A stretch of 64,000 nt of DNA from Trueperaceae bacterium. GTDB taxonomy: Bacteria; Deinococcota; Deinococci; Deinococcales; Trueperaceae. Shown here one piece after another: positions 1-10,663 of this stretch. How positions within the stretch are numbered: the stretch's first letter is position 1; every line of letters starts with the position of its first letter. The notes beneath the pieces are model-generated. The model was not told the origin of the DNA. It saw only the letters and a list, made by a program, of their open reading frames with translations, and did no database searches. The stretch lies in contig DASVCN010000032.1 of assembly GCA_036381595.1 (NCBI GenBank), positions 1-64,000 on the forward strand, given 5' to 3'. Position numbers and translations under genes: made by a program.

Positions 1-458
1 GGGAGAAGATCGGGGTTCTGTATGGGAATCCGGAGACGACTCCTGGTGGTCGGGCGCTCAAGTTCTATGCGAGCGTGCGGATGGAGGTTCGTCGTAAGGG
101 TGATGTGAAGGTTGGGGCCGAGAAGGTCGGTAACCGCACCAGGGTGAAGGTGACCAAGAACAAGGTTGCTCCTCCGTTCCGTGAGGCGGAGGTGGAGATC
201 ATGTTCGGTCGGGGTATCGACAAGTTGGGTGACCTGATCAACATCGCTACCGACCTGGATGTGGTGCAGAAGAGCGGTAGTTGGTACTCGTACGGTGAGG
301 AGCGCCTGGGCCAGGGTAAGGAGAAGGCGGCGGAGGCGCTGACCGAACGACCGGAGCTGATACCCGAGATACGCCAGAAGGTGATCGAAGCCATCAGGGC
401 CGGCGCGGAGGGCACAGCGCGGCGTACGAAGGTCGGCGCCACGGGTGAGGACGAATGA
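1..458 (+). CDS. recA: Recombinase RecA, C-terminal part (5' end outside window)
   Basis: This is the C-terminal 151 residues of RecA, the ATP-dependent strand-exchange protein of homologous recombination and SOS induction. The reading frame is open from base 3, so the Walker motifs lie upstream of the window. The visible part starts in the core beta-sheet region ([20 protein letters not shown]) and continues through the VRRKGDVK and [11 protein letters not shown] stretches, which are strongly conserved in RecA. It ends in a charged tail (TGEDE). The stop codon overlaps the start of rny by four bases (ATGA), so the two are probably translationally coupled. The gene is certain; only its length is unknown. 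Confidence 0.97.
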   Translation, partial: EKIGVLYGNPETTPGGRALKFYASVRMEVRRKGDVKVGAEKVGNRTRVKVTKNKVAPPFREAEVEIMFGRGIDKLGDLINIATDLDVVQKSGSWYSYGEERLGQGKEKAAEALTERPELIPEIRQKVIEAIRAGAEGTARRTKVGATGEDE

Positions 459-2125
459 GCGCCCTCCTTTGGCTCCTGCTGGTCGTCGCGGCCGGCGCCG
501 GCGGTTTCGGGCTCGGAACTGCGCTCAAGCGCCGGGCCGATCAGGGCGTGCTGGAGCAGGCGCGAGCCGAGGCAGCGCGCATCCGCCAGCAGGCTGAGGT
601 CGAGGCGAAGCGGGTCGTCGACCGGGCCGAGAACGAAGCCCGCGAGGTCGTGAACGCGGAGAGGAAGCGACTCGCCCAGGAGGAAGACCGGCTGCGCCAG
701 CAGCTCAAGGCCGACGCCGAACGGCAGCAGCAGGTCGCCCAGGCCGAGATCACCCGCAGCCGCGAGGAGCTCGAGCGCGCCAGGGAGGACCTGCGGGAAG
801 CTCGTGAGGAGCTCAAGCGAGACCGCGACAAGGTCGAGCAGCTCGAGGAAAGGCTCAACCGGCGGGGTGAACAGCAGGATGCCCGGGCGCTGCGGCTCGA
901 CGAGACCGAGGAGAAATTGAACGCGCGCGGCGACGAGCTGCGCGCTCGCGAAGATGCGCTCGGTGAGAGGGAGGCCCAGGTCGAGGCCGAACTGCACCAG
1001 GTCGCGATGCTCAGCAAGGAGCAGGCCACCGAGATGATCCTCGGCCGGCTCGAGAAGGAGCTGGAGCGGGAGAAGGCGGTACGGGTACGGGCCGCTCTGG
1101 ACAAAGCCGACGCCGAGGCGAAGCGCAGGAGCTTCGACGTGATCGCCCAGGCGATCCAACGCAGCGCGTCCGAGGTGTCCGCCGCGATCGCGGTGTCGGT
1201 AGTGCCCATCCCCAGCGACAACATGAAGGGGCGCATCATCGGCCGCGAAGGCCGCAACATCAGGGCCTTCGAGAGCCTGACCGGCGTCGACCTGATCATC
1301 GACGACACGCCGGAGGCCGTGCTGCTCTCCTCCTTCAACCCGATCCGGCGGGAGGTCGCCATGATCGCCCTCACCGAGTTGGTCGCCGACGGCAGGATCC
1401 ACCCTGCCCGCATCGAAGAGGTCGTCCAGAAGGCGCAGCAGGAGATGCAGGGCTACATCCGCGAGAAGGGTGATGAGGCCGCGCTCGAGGCCAACGTGGT
1501 CGGTATAAAGGCCGGCCTCGTCCAACTACTCGGGCGGATGCACTTCCGCACCTCGTACGGCCAGAACGTCCTCAAACACTCGGTGCAGGTGGCCCACCTC
1601 TCCGGCATCATCGCCTCGGAACTGGGCCTCGACGAGGCGCTCGCCCGCCGCGCCGGTCTGCTCCACGATGTCGGCAAATCGATAGACCGCGAGATCGAGG
1701 GTACCCACACCGAGATCGGCGCCAACCTGGGCCGCCGCTTCGGCGAGCCTCGCGAGGTCATCGACGCCATCGCCCACCACCACGACCTCGACCAGGCCGA
1801 GACCCTCTACCCGGTGATAGTCCAGTCGGCAGATGCCATCTCGGCGGCCAGGCCCGGGGCCAGGCGAGAGACGCTGGAGAGCTACCTCAAGCGCCTCGAG
1901 GGGCTGGAGAACATCGCTACCTCATTCCCCGGCGTCGAGAAGAGCTATGCCATCCAGGCGGGTCGAGAGATCCGCATCATTGTCGAGCCCGACAAGATCG
2001 ATGACGCTTCGGCGGTGCTGCTGGCCCGGGACATCGCCAACCGCATAGAGCAGGACATGGAGTACCCGGGACAGGTACAGGTGACGGTCGTGCGCGAGTC
2101 GCGCGCCGTCGAGTACGCACGCTAG
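455..2125 (+). CDS. rny: Ribonuclease Y
   Basis: RNase Y is a membrane-anchored endoribonuclease that starts mRNA decay. The 556-residue product has the family order: one N-terminal transmembrane helix (residues about 1-22), a long charged coiled coil (about 25-200), a KH RNA-binding domain (about 240-305, with [15 protein letters not shown]) and an HD domain (about 365-460, with [10 protein letters not shown] and AHHHD as metal ligands). Length is typical (about 520-560). The ATG overlaps the recA stop by four bases. A recA-rny order is common in bacteria. Nothing is missing from the catalytic set. Confidence 0.97.
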   Translation: MSALLWLLLVVAAGAGGFGLGTALKRRADQGVLEQARAEAARIRQQAEVEAKRVVDRAENEAREVVNAERKRLAQEEDRLRQQLKADAERQQQVAQAEITRSREELERAREDLREAREELKRDRDKVEQLEERLNRRGEQQDARALRLDETEEKLNARGDELRAREDALGEREAQVEAELHQVAMLSKEQATEMILGRLEKELEREKAVRVRAALDKADAEAKRRSFDVIAQAIQRSASEVSAAIAVSVVPIPSDNMKGRIIGREGRNIRAFESLTGVDLIIDDTPEAVLLSSFNPIRREVAMIALTELVADGRIHPARIEEVVQKAQQEMQGYIREKGDEAALEANVVGIKAGLVQLLGRMHFRTSYGQNVLKHSVQVAHLSGIIASELGLDEALARRAGLLHDVGKSIDREIEGTHTEIGANLGRRFGEPREVIDAIAHHHDLDQAETLYPVIVQSADAISAARPGARRETLESYLKRLEGLENIATSFPGVEKSYAIQAGREIRIIVEPDKIDDASAVLLARDIANRIEQDMEYPGQVQVTVVRESRAVEYAR

Positions 2126-2173
2126 CAGCAGGGCGCCGGCGCGGGCCGGGGCAGCGGAAGCGAAGAACGAGGC

Positions 2174-2203
2174 AGGGCCCTTCATCGAGGTGTGGAGGGC
2201 CCT
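2174..2203 (+). terminator. Possible weak hairpin after rny
   Basis: Two copies of the self-complementary octamer AGGGCCCT (2174-2181 and 2196-2203) flank a 14-base loop about 50 bases after the rny stop. They could form a stem ending the recA-rny transcript before the next promoter. There is no U-run, so this is a weak call. Confidence 0.3.
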
Positions 2204-2228
2204 CCGCTGTCGTTCCGGATCCGCGACC

Positions 2229-2257
2229 TTGACAAGCAAAATGCGTGTATATACACT
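2229..2257 (+). promoter_or_regulatory. Promoter of the ABC exporter operon
   Basis: A perfect -35 box TTGACA (2229-2234) is separated by exactly 17 bases from TACACT (2252-2257). Transcription would start near 2264, only a couple of bases before the ATG at 2266, so the first gene would be leaderless. The -10 box is overlapped by the palindrome at 2245-2256. Confidence 0.8.
2245..2256. promoter_or_regulatory. Perfect 12-base palindrome, probable operator
   Basis: GTGTATATACAC reads the same on both strands and covers most of the -10 box of the promoter at 2229-2257. A dimeric repressor bound here would block RNA polymerase. Drug-efflux ABC pairs are often controlled by PadR, GntR/YtrA or TetR regulators, but no such gene lies next to it in this window. 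Confidence 0.55.
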
Positions 2258-2265
2258 TCGACCTC

Positions 2266-3252
2266 ATGAGTCCGGACGCGGCGATCGTAGTTCAGGGGCT
2301 GACGAAGTCGTTCCGCAAGGTCGAGGTGCTCGAAGGGATCGATCTGACCGTCGAACGCGGTAAGATGCTGGCCCTGTTGGGTCCGAACGGCGCCGGTAAG
2401 ACGACGATCGTGAGGATCCTCTCGACCCTGCTGAAGCCCGACTCCGGAACGGCGAGCGTCAACGGCTTCGACGTCGTCAAGGACGCAGGGAAGGTACGGA
2501 GCACCATCGGTCTCACCGGTCAGTACGCCGCCGTCGACGAACTCCTCTCCGGCCGACGCAACCTCGAGATGATGGGACGGCTCTACCACCTGAGCATCCG
2601 GGACAGCAGGCGCCGCGCTGAAGAGCTCCTCTCGCAGTTCGACCTCGCAGATGCTGCCGAAAGGCCCGTCAAGACCTACTCCGGTGGCATGAGACGACGA
2701 CTGGACCTGGCGGCTAGCCTGGTCGCCGTGCCCCCCGTCGTGTTCCTCGACGAACCCACGACCGGTCTGGACCCGCGGAGCCGGCTCGCCATGTGGGAGG
2801 TGATCGGAAGGCTGATGGAGTTCGGCGTCACGATCCTCCTCACGACCCAATACCTGGAGGAGGCGGACAGGCTCGCCGATCGGATAGCGGTCCTCGACCG
2901 CGGGAAGATAATCGCCGAGGGCACCGGCGACCAGCTGAAGGCCCAGTTCGGTTCGGAGCGGGTAGAGATGGTCGTCGCCGCCGACAGCGACTTCGAACTG
3001 GCACACCGCATCATCTGCGCACAGGGGGGCGAAGTCTCGGCCTCGACGGAGGAACGTCGCGTGAGCGTGGCTACCGACGGCAGCGTCCGAGCGGTGAAGC
3101 GGATCCTCGATCCCCTTTACGATGCCGGCATCGAGCTCGATCGCCTGTCGGTCCACAAACCGACTCTCGATGATGTGTTCCTCCACCTGACAGGCCGGCA
3201 GGCGAGCAGTCAGAACCCGCAACAGGACAGGACTCATGCTGCAGCGGAGTGA
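2266..3252 (+). CDS. DrrA-like ABC transporter ATP-binding protein
   Basis: This is the nucleotide-binding subunit of an ABC-2 type exporter of the daunorubicin-resistance (DrrA) family. Walker A (GPNGAGKTT), signature (YSGGMRRRLD) and Walker B with catalytic glutamate (VVFLDEPTTGLD) are all present. They are followed by the C-terminal domain typical of DrrA-like subunits, so the length (328 residues) fits. An upstream in-frame GTG at 2245 would start inside the -10 box, so the ATG at 2266 is preferred; it would be read from a leaderless mRNA. The 3' end overlaps the permease gene by 17 bases. The substrate cannot be read from the sequence; drug, lipid or polysaccharide export are all possible. 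Confidence 0.9.
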   Translation: MSPDAAIVVQGLTKSFRKVEVLEGIDLTVERGKMLALLGPNGAGKTTIVRILSTLLKPDSGTASVNGFDVVKDAGKVRSTIGLTGQYAAVDELLSGRRNLEMMGRLYHLSIRDSRRRAEELLSQFDLADAAERPVKTYSGGMRRRLDLAASLVAVPPVVFLDEPTTGLDPRSRLAMWEVIGRLMEFGVTILLTTQYLEEADRLADRIAVLDRGKIIAEGTGDQLKAQFGSERVEMVVAADSDFELAHRIICAQGGEVSASTEERRVSVATDGSVRAVKRILDPLYDAGIELDRLSVHKPTLDDVFLHLTGRQASSQNPQQDRTHAAAE

Positions 3253-4087
3253 CGTGAACCCCGAGATCGCGATGGGGGCGGGTGACCGGAGCGAGGTAAC
3301 CGCGGCGCACCACTCCCGACTCTTCTGGGCGTTCTCCGATACCTGGGTCCTCATCCTGCGGAGTCTCGAGCACATCTTCCGGCATATCGATCAGCTACTT
3401 GGGCTCACTATCCAGCCGATAATGTTCCTGCTCCTCTTCCGCTACGTCTTCGGAGGGGCGATCGAGACCGGCGGCGTCGAGTACGTGAACTTCCTGGTGG
3501 CCGGGATCCTCGTGCAGATGGCGGCATTCGGCGCTACGACGACCTCCTACTCGGTAGCAACTGACCTCACCAAGGGGATCATCGACCGCTTCAAATCGCT
3601 GCCGATGACCAGCTCCGCGGTGTTGACCGGCCACGTCGTCGCGGACCTGGTGCGCAATACCCTCTCCTCGGTCATCATGATCGTCGTCGCTCTGTTCGTC
3701 GGTTTTCGGCCCGTCGCCTCGCTTCTCGACTGGCTCGTGATACTGGGTATCCTCCTTCTGTTCACGCTCGCGATATCGTGGCTGTCGGCGATCCTGGCGC
3801 TCCTGGCGAAGAGCGTCGAGTCGGTGCAGTGGATGACGTTCCTGATCATCTTCCCGCTCACCTTCGCCAGCGCCGCCTTCGTCCCAACCGACACCATGCC
3901 TTACGCGCTACGGGTGTTCGCCGAGAACCAGCCGGTCACTCACGTAATCGAGGCGATCCGGGCGTTGATGATCGGTGCTCCCGTCGGTGACCACCTCTGG
4001 CTGTCCGCGCTCTGGTCGGTCACCATAACCATCGTCGCTGTACCGGTTGCCGGCTACCTCTTCCGCCACGGCACGTTGTCGCGCTGA
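3236..4087 (+). CDS. ABC-2 type transporter permease (DrrB-like)
   Basis: This is the membrane partner of the preceding ATPase. The 283-residue product has a cytoplasmic N-terminus of about 40 residues and then about six hydrophobic segments, as in the ABC-2 (DrrB/NodJ) family. The family motif near the fifth segment is recognisable (FPLTFASAAFVPTDTMP, then FAENQPVTHVIEAIRALM). It overlaps the ATPase gene, so expression is coupled. The start could alternatively be the GTG at 3254. The pair is complete as an exporter: one ATPase and one permease, each acting as a homodimer. Confidence 0.88.
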   Translation: MLQRSDVNPEIAMGAGDRSEVTAAHHSRLFWAFSDTWVLILRSLEHIFRHIDQLLGLTIQPIMFLLLFRYVFGGAIETGGVEYVNFLVAGILVQMAAFGATTTSYSVATDLTKGIIDRFKSLPMTSSAVLTGHVVADLVRNTLSSVIMIVVALFVGFRPVASLLDWLVILGILLLFTLAISWLSAILALLAKSVESVQWMTFLIIFPLTFASAAFVPTDTMPYALRVFAENQPVTHVIEAIRALMIGAPVGDHLWLSALWSVTITIVAVPVAGYLFRHGTLSR

Positions 4088-4105
4088 GGCGGCGCTGACC
4101 TTGGG

Positions 4106-4111
4106 TATACT
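4106..4111 (+). promoter_or_regulatory. -10 box for prs, leaderless arrangement
   Basis: TATACT lies five bases before the GTG at 4117. No convincing -35 box is visible 17 bases upstream. If used, transcription would begin at or very near the GTG. Confidence 0.5.
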
Positions 4112-4116
4112 CTGCG

Positions 4117-5157
4117 GTGGTCCGCCGCCGCGGATCACCCGGTTCCGATGTTGTCTTGCGAGGTACTGATGCAGCAGCCGCCGATATCGTCACGCCCCCA
4201 CCTCCCCTTACTGATGTGATAGGCGAACGCGTCAAGCTCTTCACCGGTACAGCCACGCCCGACCTGGCCAGAGCTGTTGCCAAACATCTCGGTCAGGAGT
4301 TGAGCCACGGCGTGGTGTCGCAGTTCCCCGACGGTGAGACGCGCATCCAGATCGAGGAGTCGATACGCGGTTCCGACTGCTACATCATCCAGTCGACCTG
4401 CAACCCGGTCAACCACAACATCATGGAGTTGCTGGTCCTCATCGATGCCCTCCGGCGCGCCTCTGCCTGGCGGATCAACGCGGTCATCCCCTATTTCGGC
4501 TACGCCCGTCAGGACAAGAAGGTCCAGGCCCGGGAACCGGTGACGGCGAAGCTGGTGGCCAACATGCTGGAAACGGCCGGCATCGACAGGGTGATAACGG
4601 TCGACCTGCACGCCGGCCAGATCCAGGGTTTCTTCGACGTCCCCGTCGACCACCTCACGGCGCTCGATATCCTGGCCGACCACCTGGCAACGATCGGCCT
4701 GGATGGTCATGTGGTCGTCTCTCCCGACATCGGCCGCGCTACCGAGGCGAGGCGCCTGGCCAATACTCTGAACCTGCCCCTGGCCATGCTGTACAAGCGA
4801 CGCACTTCACCCACCGAGACAGAGGTGACCCACGTCATCGGCGAGGTTTCCGGGATGCGTCCCATCCTAGTCGACGACATGATCTCGACGGCCGGCACGA
4901 TGAGCCGCGGCATAGACGCGCTGCTACGGTTGGGTGCGATACCCGAGGTCACGGTGGCCGCCACTCACGCGGTCTTCACGCCACCGGCGCTCGAACGGCT
5001 CTCGGTCGAACCGATAAAGAAGGTCTGCGTCACCGACACCATCCCTTTCGTCGGCGACTTCGACCGGATCGAGGTCCTCTCGGTCGCCCCGTTGCTCGCC
5101 AAGGCGATACGGAACGTGCACGAACACGAGTCGGTGAGTTCGCTCTTCAGGAACTGA
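4117..5157 (+). CDS. prs: Ribose-phosphate pyrophosphokinase (PRPP synthetase)
   Basis: The enzyme makes PRPP from ribose 5-phosphate and ATP for purine, pyrimidine, His, Trp and NAD synthesis. The conserved metal/ATP site (DLHAGQIQGFFDVPVDHL) and PRPP loop (ILVDDMISTAGTM) are clear, as is the N-terminal KLFTGTATPDLA stretch. The start is uncertain. The GTG at 4117 fits a leaderless transcript from the TATACT just upstream and gives 346 residues, with 33 non-conserved Pro/Ala-rich residues in front. The GTG at 4216 gives 313 residues, the usual family length, but has no Shine-Dalgarno. Function is secure under either start. Confidence 0.95.
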   Translation: MVRRRGSPGSDVVLRGTDAAAADIVTPPPPLTDVIGERVKLFTGTATPDLARAVAKHLGQELSHGVVSQFPDGETRIQIEESIRGSDCYIIQSTCNPVNHNIMELLVLIDALRRASAWRINAVIPYFGYARQDKKVQAREPVTAKLVANMLETAGIDRVITVDLHAGQIQGFFDVPVDHLTALDILADHLATIGLDGHVVVSPDIGRATEARRLANTLNLPLAMLYKRRTSPTETEVTHVIGEVSGMRPILVDDMISTAGTMSRGIDALLRLGAIPEVTVAATHAVFTPPALERLSVEPIKKVCVTDTIPFVGDFDRIEVLSVAPLLAKAIRNVHEHESVSSLFRN

Positions 5158-5197
5158 GCGACCGCGGGAGAGGGCCGGCAGCCTTTCCGAGGTCTGC

Positions 5198-5227
5198 TGG
5201 ACACGACGGGGCGCCACCTAGTATGCT
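5198..5227 (+). promoter_or_regulatory. Candidate promoter for rplY
   Basis: TGGACA (5198-5203) is followed after 18 bases by TATGCT (5222-5227). The resulting leader of about 80 bases contains the strong ribosome binding site AGGAGG before the rplY ATG. Confidence 0.4.
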
Positions 5228-5313
5228 TTCCCGTTGGTAACGTCGACTGCACGAGTCGGGTCGCCGCAACGGTGGGGAAGCCGCTCCGTACAGGTGACCA
5301 CACAGGAGGAACG

Positions 5314-5946
5314 ATGAAACTCTCAGCCCAGAAACGCGACGGCCAGGACGCCCGCAGCCTGAGGCGCGCCGGCCAGCTGCCGGGCATCATGTACAACAAG
5401 CAGGTGAACGTGCCGGTGAGCATGGACCGGCGGGAGTTCGACAAGGTCTTCCGCAGCCAGGGAACCTCGCATGTGATCGACCTGGACATCGACGGGAAGA
5501 GCCACGAGGTGCTGGTCAAGGCGGTGCAGATGCACAAGCGGCGCCGCGAGCCGCAGCACGTCGACTTCTACGCCGTCACGGCCGGCCAGGAAGTCGACGT
5601 CTACGTCCACCTGGACTTCGTGGGCACGCCGGTTGGCGTCCGCGAGGGAGGCCAGTTGGACGTTCAGCGCCGCGAGGTGCAGATCCGGATCCTGCCGCGC
5701 CACATCCCTGAGAAGGTCGAGGTGGACGTGACCGGGCTCGAGATCAACCACTCGATCCACGTCGCCGACGTCGTCGCCCTGCTCCCCAAGCAAGCGACTC
5801 TGCTGACCGATCCGGAACTGACCGTGATCACCGTCCTCCCGCCCAAGCTGGTGGAAGAGGAGGAGACCGTGGCTGCCGAAGAGGCCGAAGCGGAGCCCGA
5901 AGTCATCGGCCGCGACGAGGACGAGGAAGAGGAAGCCGAGGAGTAA
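5314..5946 (+). CDS. rplY: Large-subunit ribosomal protein bL25, CTC form
   Basis: bL25 binds 5S rRNA in the large ribosomal subunit. At 210 residues this is the long CTC (general stress protein) form found in Deinococcus-Thermus, with an N-terminal L25 domain (about 1-95, LRRAGQLPGIMYNK) and a C-terminal TL5/CTC beta domain (about 96-190), followed by an acidic Glu-rich tail of about 25 residues. The ATG at 5314 is fixed by an AGGAGG five bases upstream; an in-frame GTG further 5' has no such site. It is followed after a hairpin by pth, a classic rplY-pth pair. Confidence 0.95.
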   Translation: MKLSAQKRDGQDARSLRRAGQLPGIMYNKQVNVPVSMDRREFDKVFRSQGTSHVIDLDIDGKSHEVLVKAVQMHKRRREPQHVDFYAVTAGQEVDVYVHLDFVGTPVGVREGGQLDVQRREVQIRILPRHIPEKVEVDVTGLEINHSIHVADVVALLPKQATLLTDPELTVITVLPPKLVEEEETVAAEEAEAEPEVIGRDEDEEEEAEE

Positions 5947-5991
5947 CCGCTCGGGCCGATACCGGAACGAGAGTAGAAGCGAAGAGCGCGC

Positions 5992-6014
5992 GGCGGTGGT
6001 AACCATCCACCGCC
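5992..6014 (+). terminator. Inverted repeat between rplY and pth
   Basis: GGCGGTGG (5992-5999) and CCACCGCC (6007-6014) form an 8-base stem with a 7-base loop. Only a weak T-rich stretch follows, so this may attenuate rather than end transcription into pth. Confidence 0.4.
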
Positions 6015-6040
6015 GTCGTTCATGAGGCAGGAGGAGGCCC

Positions 6041-6607
6041 TTGAAGCTGATAGCCGGACTGGGCAACCCGGGCATCCGCTACGGGAACACCCGTCACAAC
6101 ATGGGCTACCTCGTCGTCGACGAGCTCGCCCGACGTCACGACCTCCGCTTCCGCAAGGGACGCCTGGGGGACTCGTGCCGACTCGGTCAGGTCACCCTCT
6201 TCAAACCGTCGACCTACATGAACTCTTCCGGCACGGCGGTTCAGAGCGCCCTGACCTCGGTTGGAGCGCAACCGGGCGAGCTGTTGGTGGTCCACGACGA
6301 TCTCGACATGCCGTTGGGCAGGCTCAGGTTCAAACGCGGAGGGGGCGCCGGCGGTCAGAGGGGCGTCCAGGACGTAATAGCCCTGGTCGGACCGGAGTTC
6401 TGGCGACTGAAACTGGGTATCTCGCGGCCCCCTACGGGTTGGAAGACCGAGAACTGGGTGCTGAGCCGCTTCCGCCCCGAGGAGGCCGAGCTACTGAGCC
6501 GGGTCGTAATCGCCGCTGCCACCGCCCTCGACCAGGCCCTCGAACAGGGTATCGAGTCTGCCATGAACGACACCAACGGACTCGATCTCGCGCTGGAGAG
6601 CCAGTAG
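6041..6607 (+). CDS. pth: Peptidyl-tRNA hydrolase
   Basis: Pth releases tRNA from prematurely dropped peptidyl-tRNAs. The 188-residue protein has the N-terminal GLGNPGIRYGNTRHNMG with the catalytic histidine, the FKPSTYMNSSG segment and HDDLDMPLG. The start is a TTG, supported by a GGAGGAGG a few bases upstream and by the exact family N-terminus. One oddity: the usual GGHNGL segment, whose His and Asn contact substrate in E. coli Pth, reads GGQRGV here. The 3' 117 bases overlap a gene on the other strand. Confidence 0.95.
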   Translation: MKLIAGLGNPGIRYGNTRHNMGYLVVDELARRHDLRFRKGRLGDSCRLGQVTLFKPSTYMNSSGTAVQSALTSVGAQPGELLVVHDDLDMPLGRLRFKRGGGAGGQRGVQDVIALVGPEFWRLKLGISRPPTGWKTENWVLSRFRPEEAELLSRVVIAAATALDQALEQGIESAMNDTNGLDLALESQ

Positions 6608-7615
6608 TCGGGTGTCGAGGTCGACCTGCCGGCTCGACCAGCCGCCGGGCAACTGCCTGAGTATCGCCTGACCGTCGTAGTCCGCGTCCAGCGGACCCGT
6701 CACCCTGGTGGCGAAACGCCGCGCCGAGTCGCCGCGCAGCCGGTCTCCCAGTTGCAGGTAGCCCATGTCCAGCAACCGCTCCTGACCCGCTTCCGAAAGG
6801 AAGGTGTCGACGAACGAGACGAGCGGCCGCAGGACCTCCGAATCCGCTCCCGCGGCTCCTGCAGCCACGTAGAGGAAGAGCGGCCTGAGGAAAGGCCAGC
6901 GAGTCAACACCGACCCTGTCGAGTCGGGGTCGACGCAACCGTCGCCGTTGTCGATGGGCACCGCCCTAAGTCCCGATCCCGCCAGTTCCAGCTGAGGTCG
7001 GCCGAAGAACGAAACAGCAGCGGGGTGCGAAGCGGTAAGCTGCGCCAGCCTGCGGTCATCCTCACTGGGGAAGTAGTCGGTTCTCATGGTCGTGTCCGAG
7101 CCGAGCACCTTTCGCTTCCAGTAGTCGTAGGTCCCGCTCGCCACCCCGGGTGCGTAGAAAGCTATCTCCTGATCGGGCCATTCGCTTCTGAGGTCGGACC
7201 ACGTTTCCACCTGTTCGGGTCCGCCGCTCCAGAGCCGCCGCACCTCGGCTACGGTCAGGCACTCCACCCACTCGTTGTCTTCAGGCACGACCAGGACGAC
7301 GGCGTCGAGCGCCACCGGGAACACCAGGTACTCGACCCCGTTCTCGCGGCAGGCCCGCTCCTCATCGTCCGTGGCCAGCCTGCTGGCCCCGACGATCTCG
7401 ATCGCGCCCTTGCAGAAGAGCTCGAATCCGCCTCCGGTGCCCGCGAAGCTCGCTTCGATGTGGCCGGCGGGCAACGCCTCGCTCAGCTGAGCCGCGAACT
7501 CGGCAGAAGCTGGATAGAGGGTGGAAGAACCGCCTACCCGCAGATCCTGAGCGCTAACGTAGGCGAGCGAGTAGAACGCCAGTAGCGCAGCTCCGATCCT
7601 GCCAACCGCCCCCAT
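6491..7615 (-). CDS. PstS-like phosphate/anion binding protein
   Basis: The 374-residue product begins with a signal peptide (residues about 1-22, ending YVSAQ) and continues as a type II periplasmic binding protein of the PstS family: VGGSSTLYPASAEFAAQLSE near the N-terminus, FAGTGGGFELFCKG, and a SGTYDYW segment that matches the phosphate-binding SGT motif. It would capture phosphate or a similar anion outside the membrane. No pstC, pstA or pstB follows. A TACCCT box six bases before the ATG suggests a leaderless mRNA. The C-terminal 39 codons overlap the end of pth on the opposite strand. Confidence 0.85.
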   Translation of the reverse strand: MGAVGRIGAALLAFYSLAYVSAQDLRVGGSSTLYPASAEFAAQLSEALPAGHIEASFAGTGGGFELFCKGAIEIVGASRLATDDEERACRENGVEYLVFPVALDAVVLVVPEDNEWVECLTVAEVRRLWSGGPEQVETWSDLRSEWPDQEIAFYAPGVASGTYDYWKRKVLGSDTTMRTDYFPSEDDRRLAQLTASHPAAVSFFGRPQLELAGSGLRAVPIDNGDGCVDPDSTGSVLTRWPFLRPLFLYVAAGAAGADSEVLRPLVSFVDTFLSEAGQERLLDMGYLQLGDRLRGDSARRFATRVTGPLDADYDGQAILRQLPGGWSSRQVDLDTRLLALQREIESVGVVHGRLDTLFEGLVEGGGSGDYDPAQ

Positions 7616-7621
7616 GAGGCA

Positions 7622-7627
7622 AGGGTA
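7622..7627 (-). promoter_or_regulatory. -10 box of the PstS-like gene
   Basis: On the minus strand TACCCT lies six bases before the ATG, the leaderless geometry seen at several other genes here. No good -35 box is visible. Confidence 0.5.
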
Positions 7628-7711
7628 GCGAGGCGTGAGGGCCTATCCGGGGCGAGCGTCACCGGAGTCGGGCCGGCCGGCAGGCAGAAGAGGGCCGGTT
7701 TCGCTACAGAA

Positions 7712-10342
<2,631 letters not shown>

Positions 10343-10349
10343 GAGAAAA

Positions 10350-10663
10350 CCTCCTCCGCCGGAAGCCGTTCGAGGCTCCCAATCTGCGGACGAGGCCAGT
10401 TGCCCCGCGGTACCACCGCAGTTCCCCTCTCGTACATGCGAGGGGCACTCGTTAGGTCGCGCTCTCGGGGCGACTGCCGGAGGTTCTACTCGAAGCTCCG
10501 CTTGCAGCGGGGCTCCTTTCTTCCTCGTTGCGCGCGGGGCTCCGCGCGCCGGGCGACGTTCACCGGCTTTTCTCCGCCTCGGCTCTCAGCGCGCCACCAG
10601 GGCTCTCTTCGGAGAAAGGAGTCGGCTACTCTTCCCGCTTCGCAGACCAGCTGGCCGGCGAAT
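10350..10663 (-). ncRNA. T-box riboswitch leader of valS
   Basis: T-box leaders sense uncharged tRNA and switch on the downstream synthetase gene. On the minus strand the hallmark sequence GGTGGTACCGCGG occurs at 10417-10405; its TGGT is complementary to the ACCA end of tRNA-Val. Upstream, Stem I can be traced: GAAGAGTAG, complementary arms CCTTTCTCCG and CGGAGAAAAG, a distal AGAGAG/CTGAGAG pair (double T-loop) and a candidate specifier loop TGAACGTCGC containing the valine codon GTC at 10557-10555. Downstream, CCTCGTCC can pair imperfectly with GGAGGAGG (10357-10350), which is both the ribosome binding site and the 3' arm before TTTT. Control may therefore be transcriptional, translational or both. 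Confidence 0.88.

Noticed and set aside
65-1525. Long minus-strand open frame opposite recA/rny (486 codons)
   Set aside because: It is the antisense shadow of highly GC3-biased coding DNA; its product is Leu/Arg/Asp-rich with no domain, and RecA/RNase Y on the other strand are certain.
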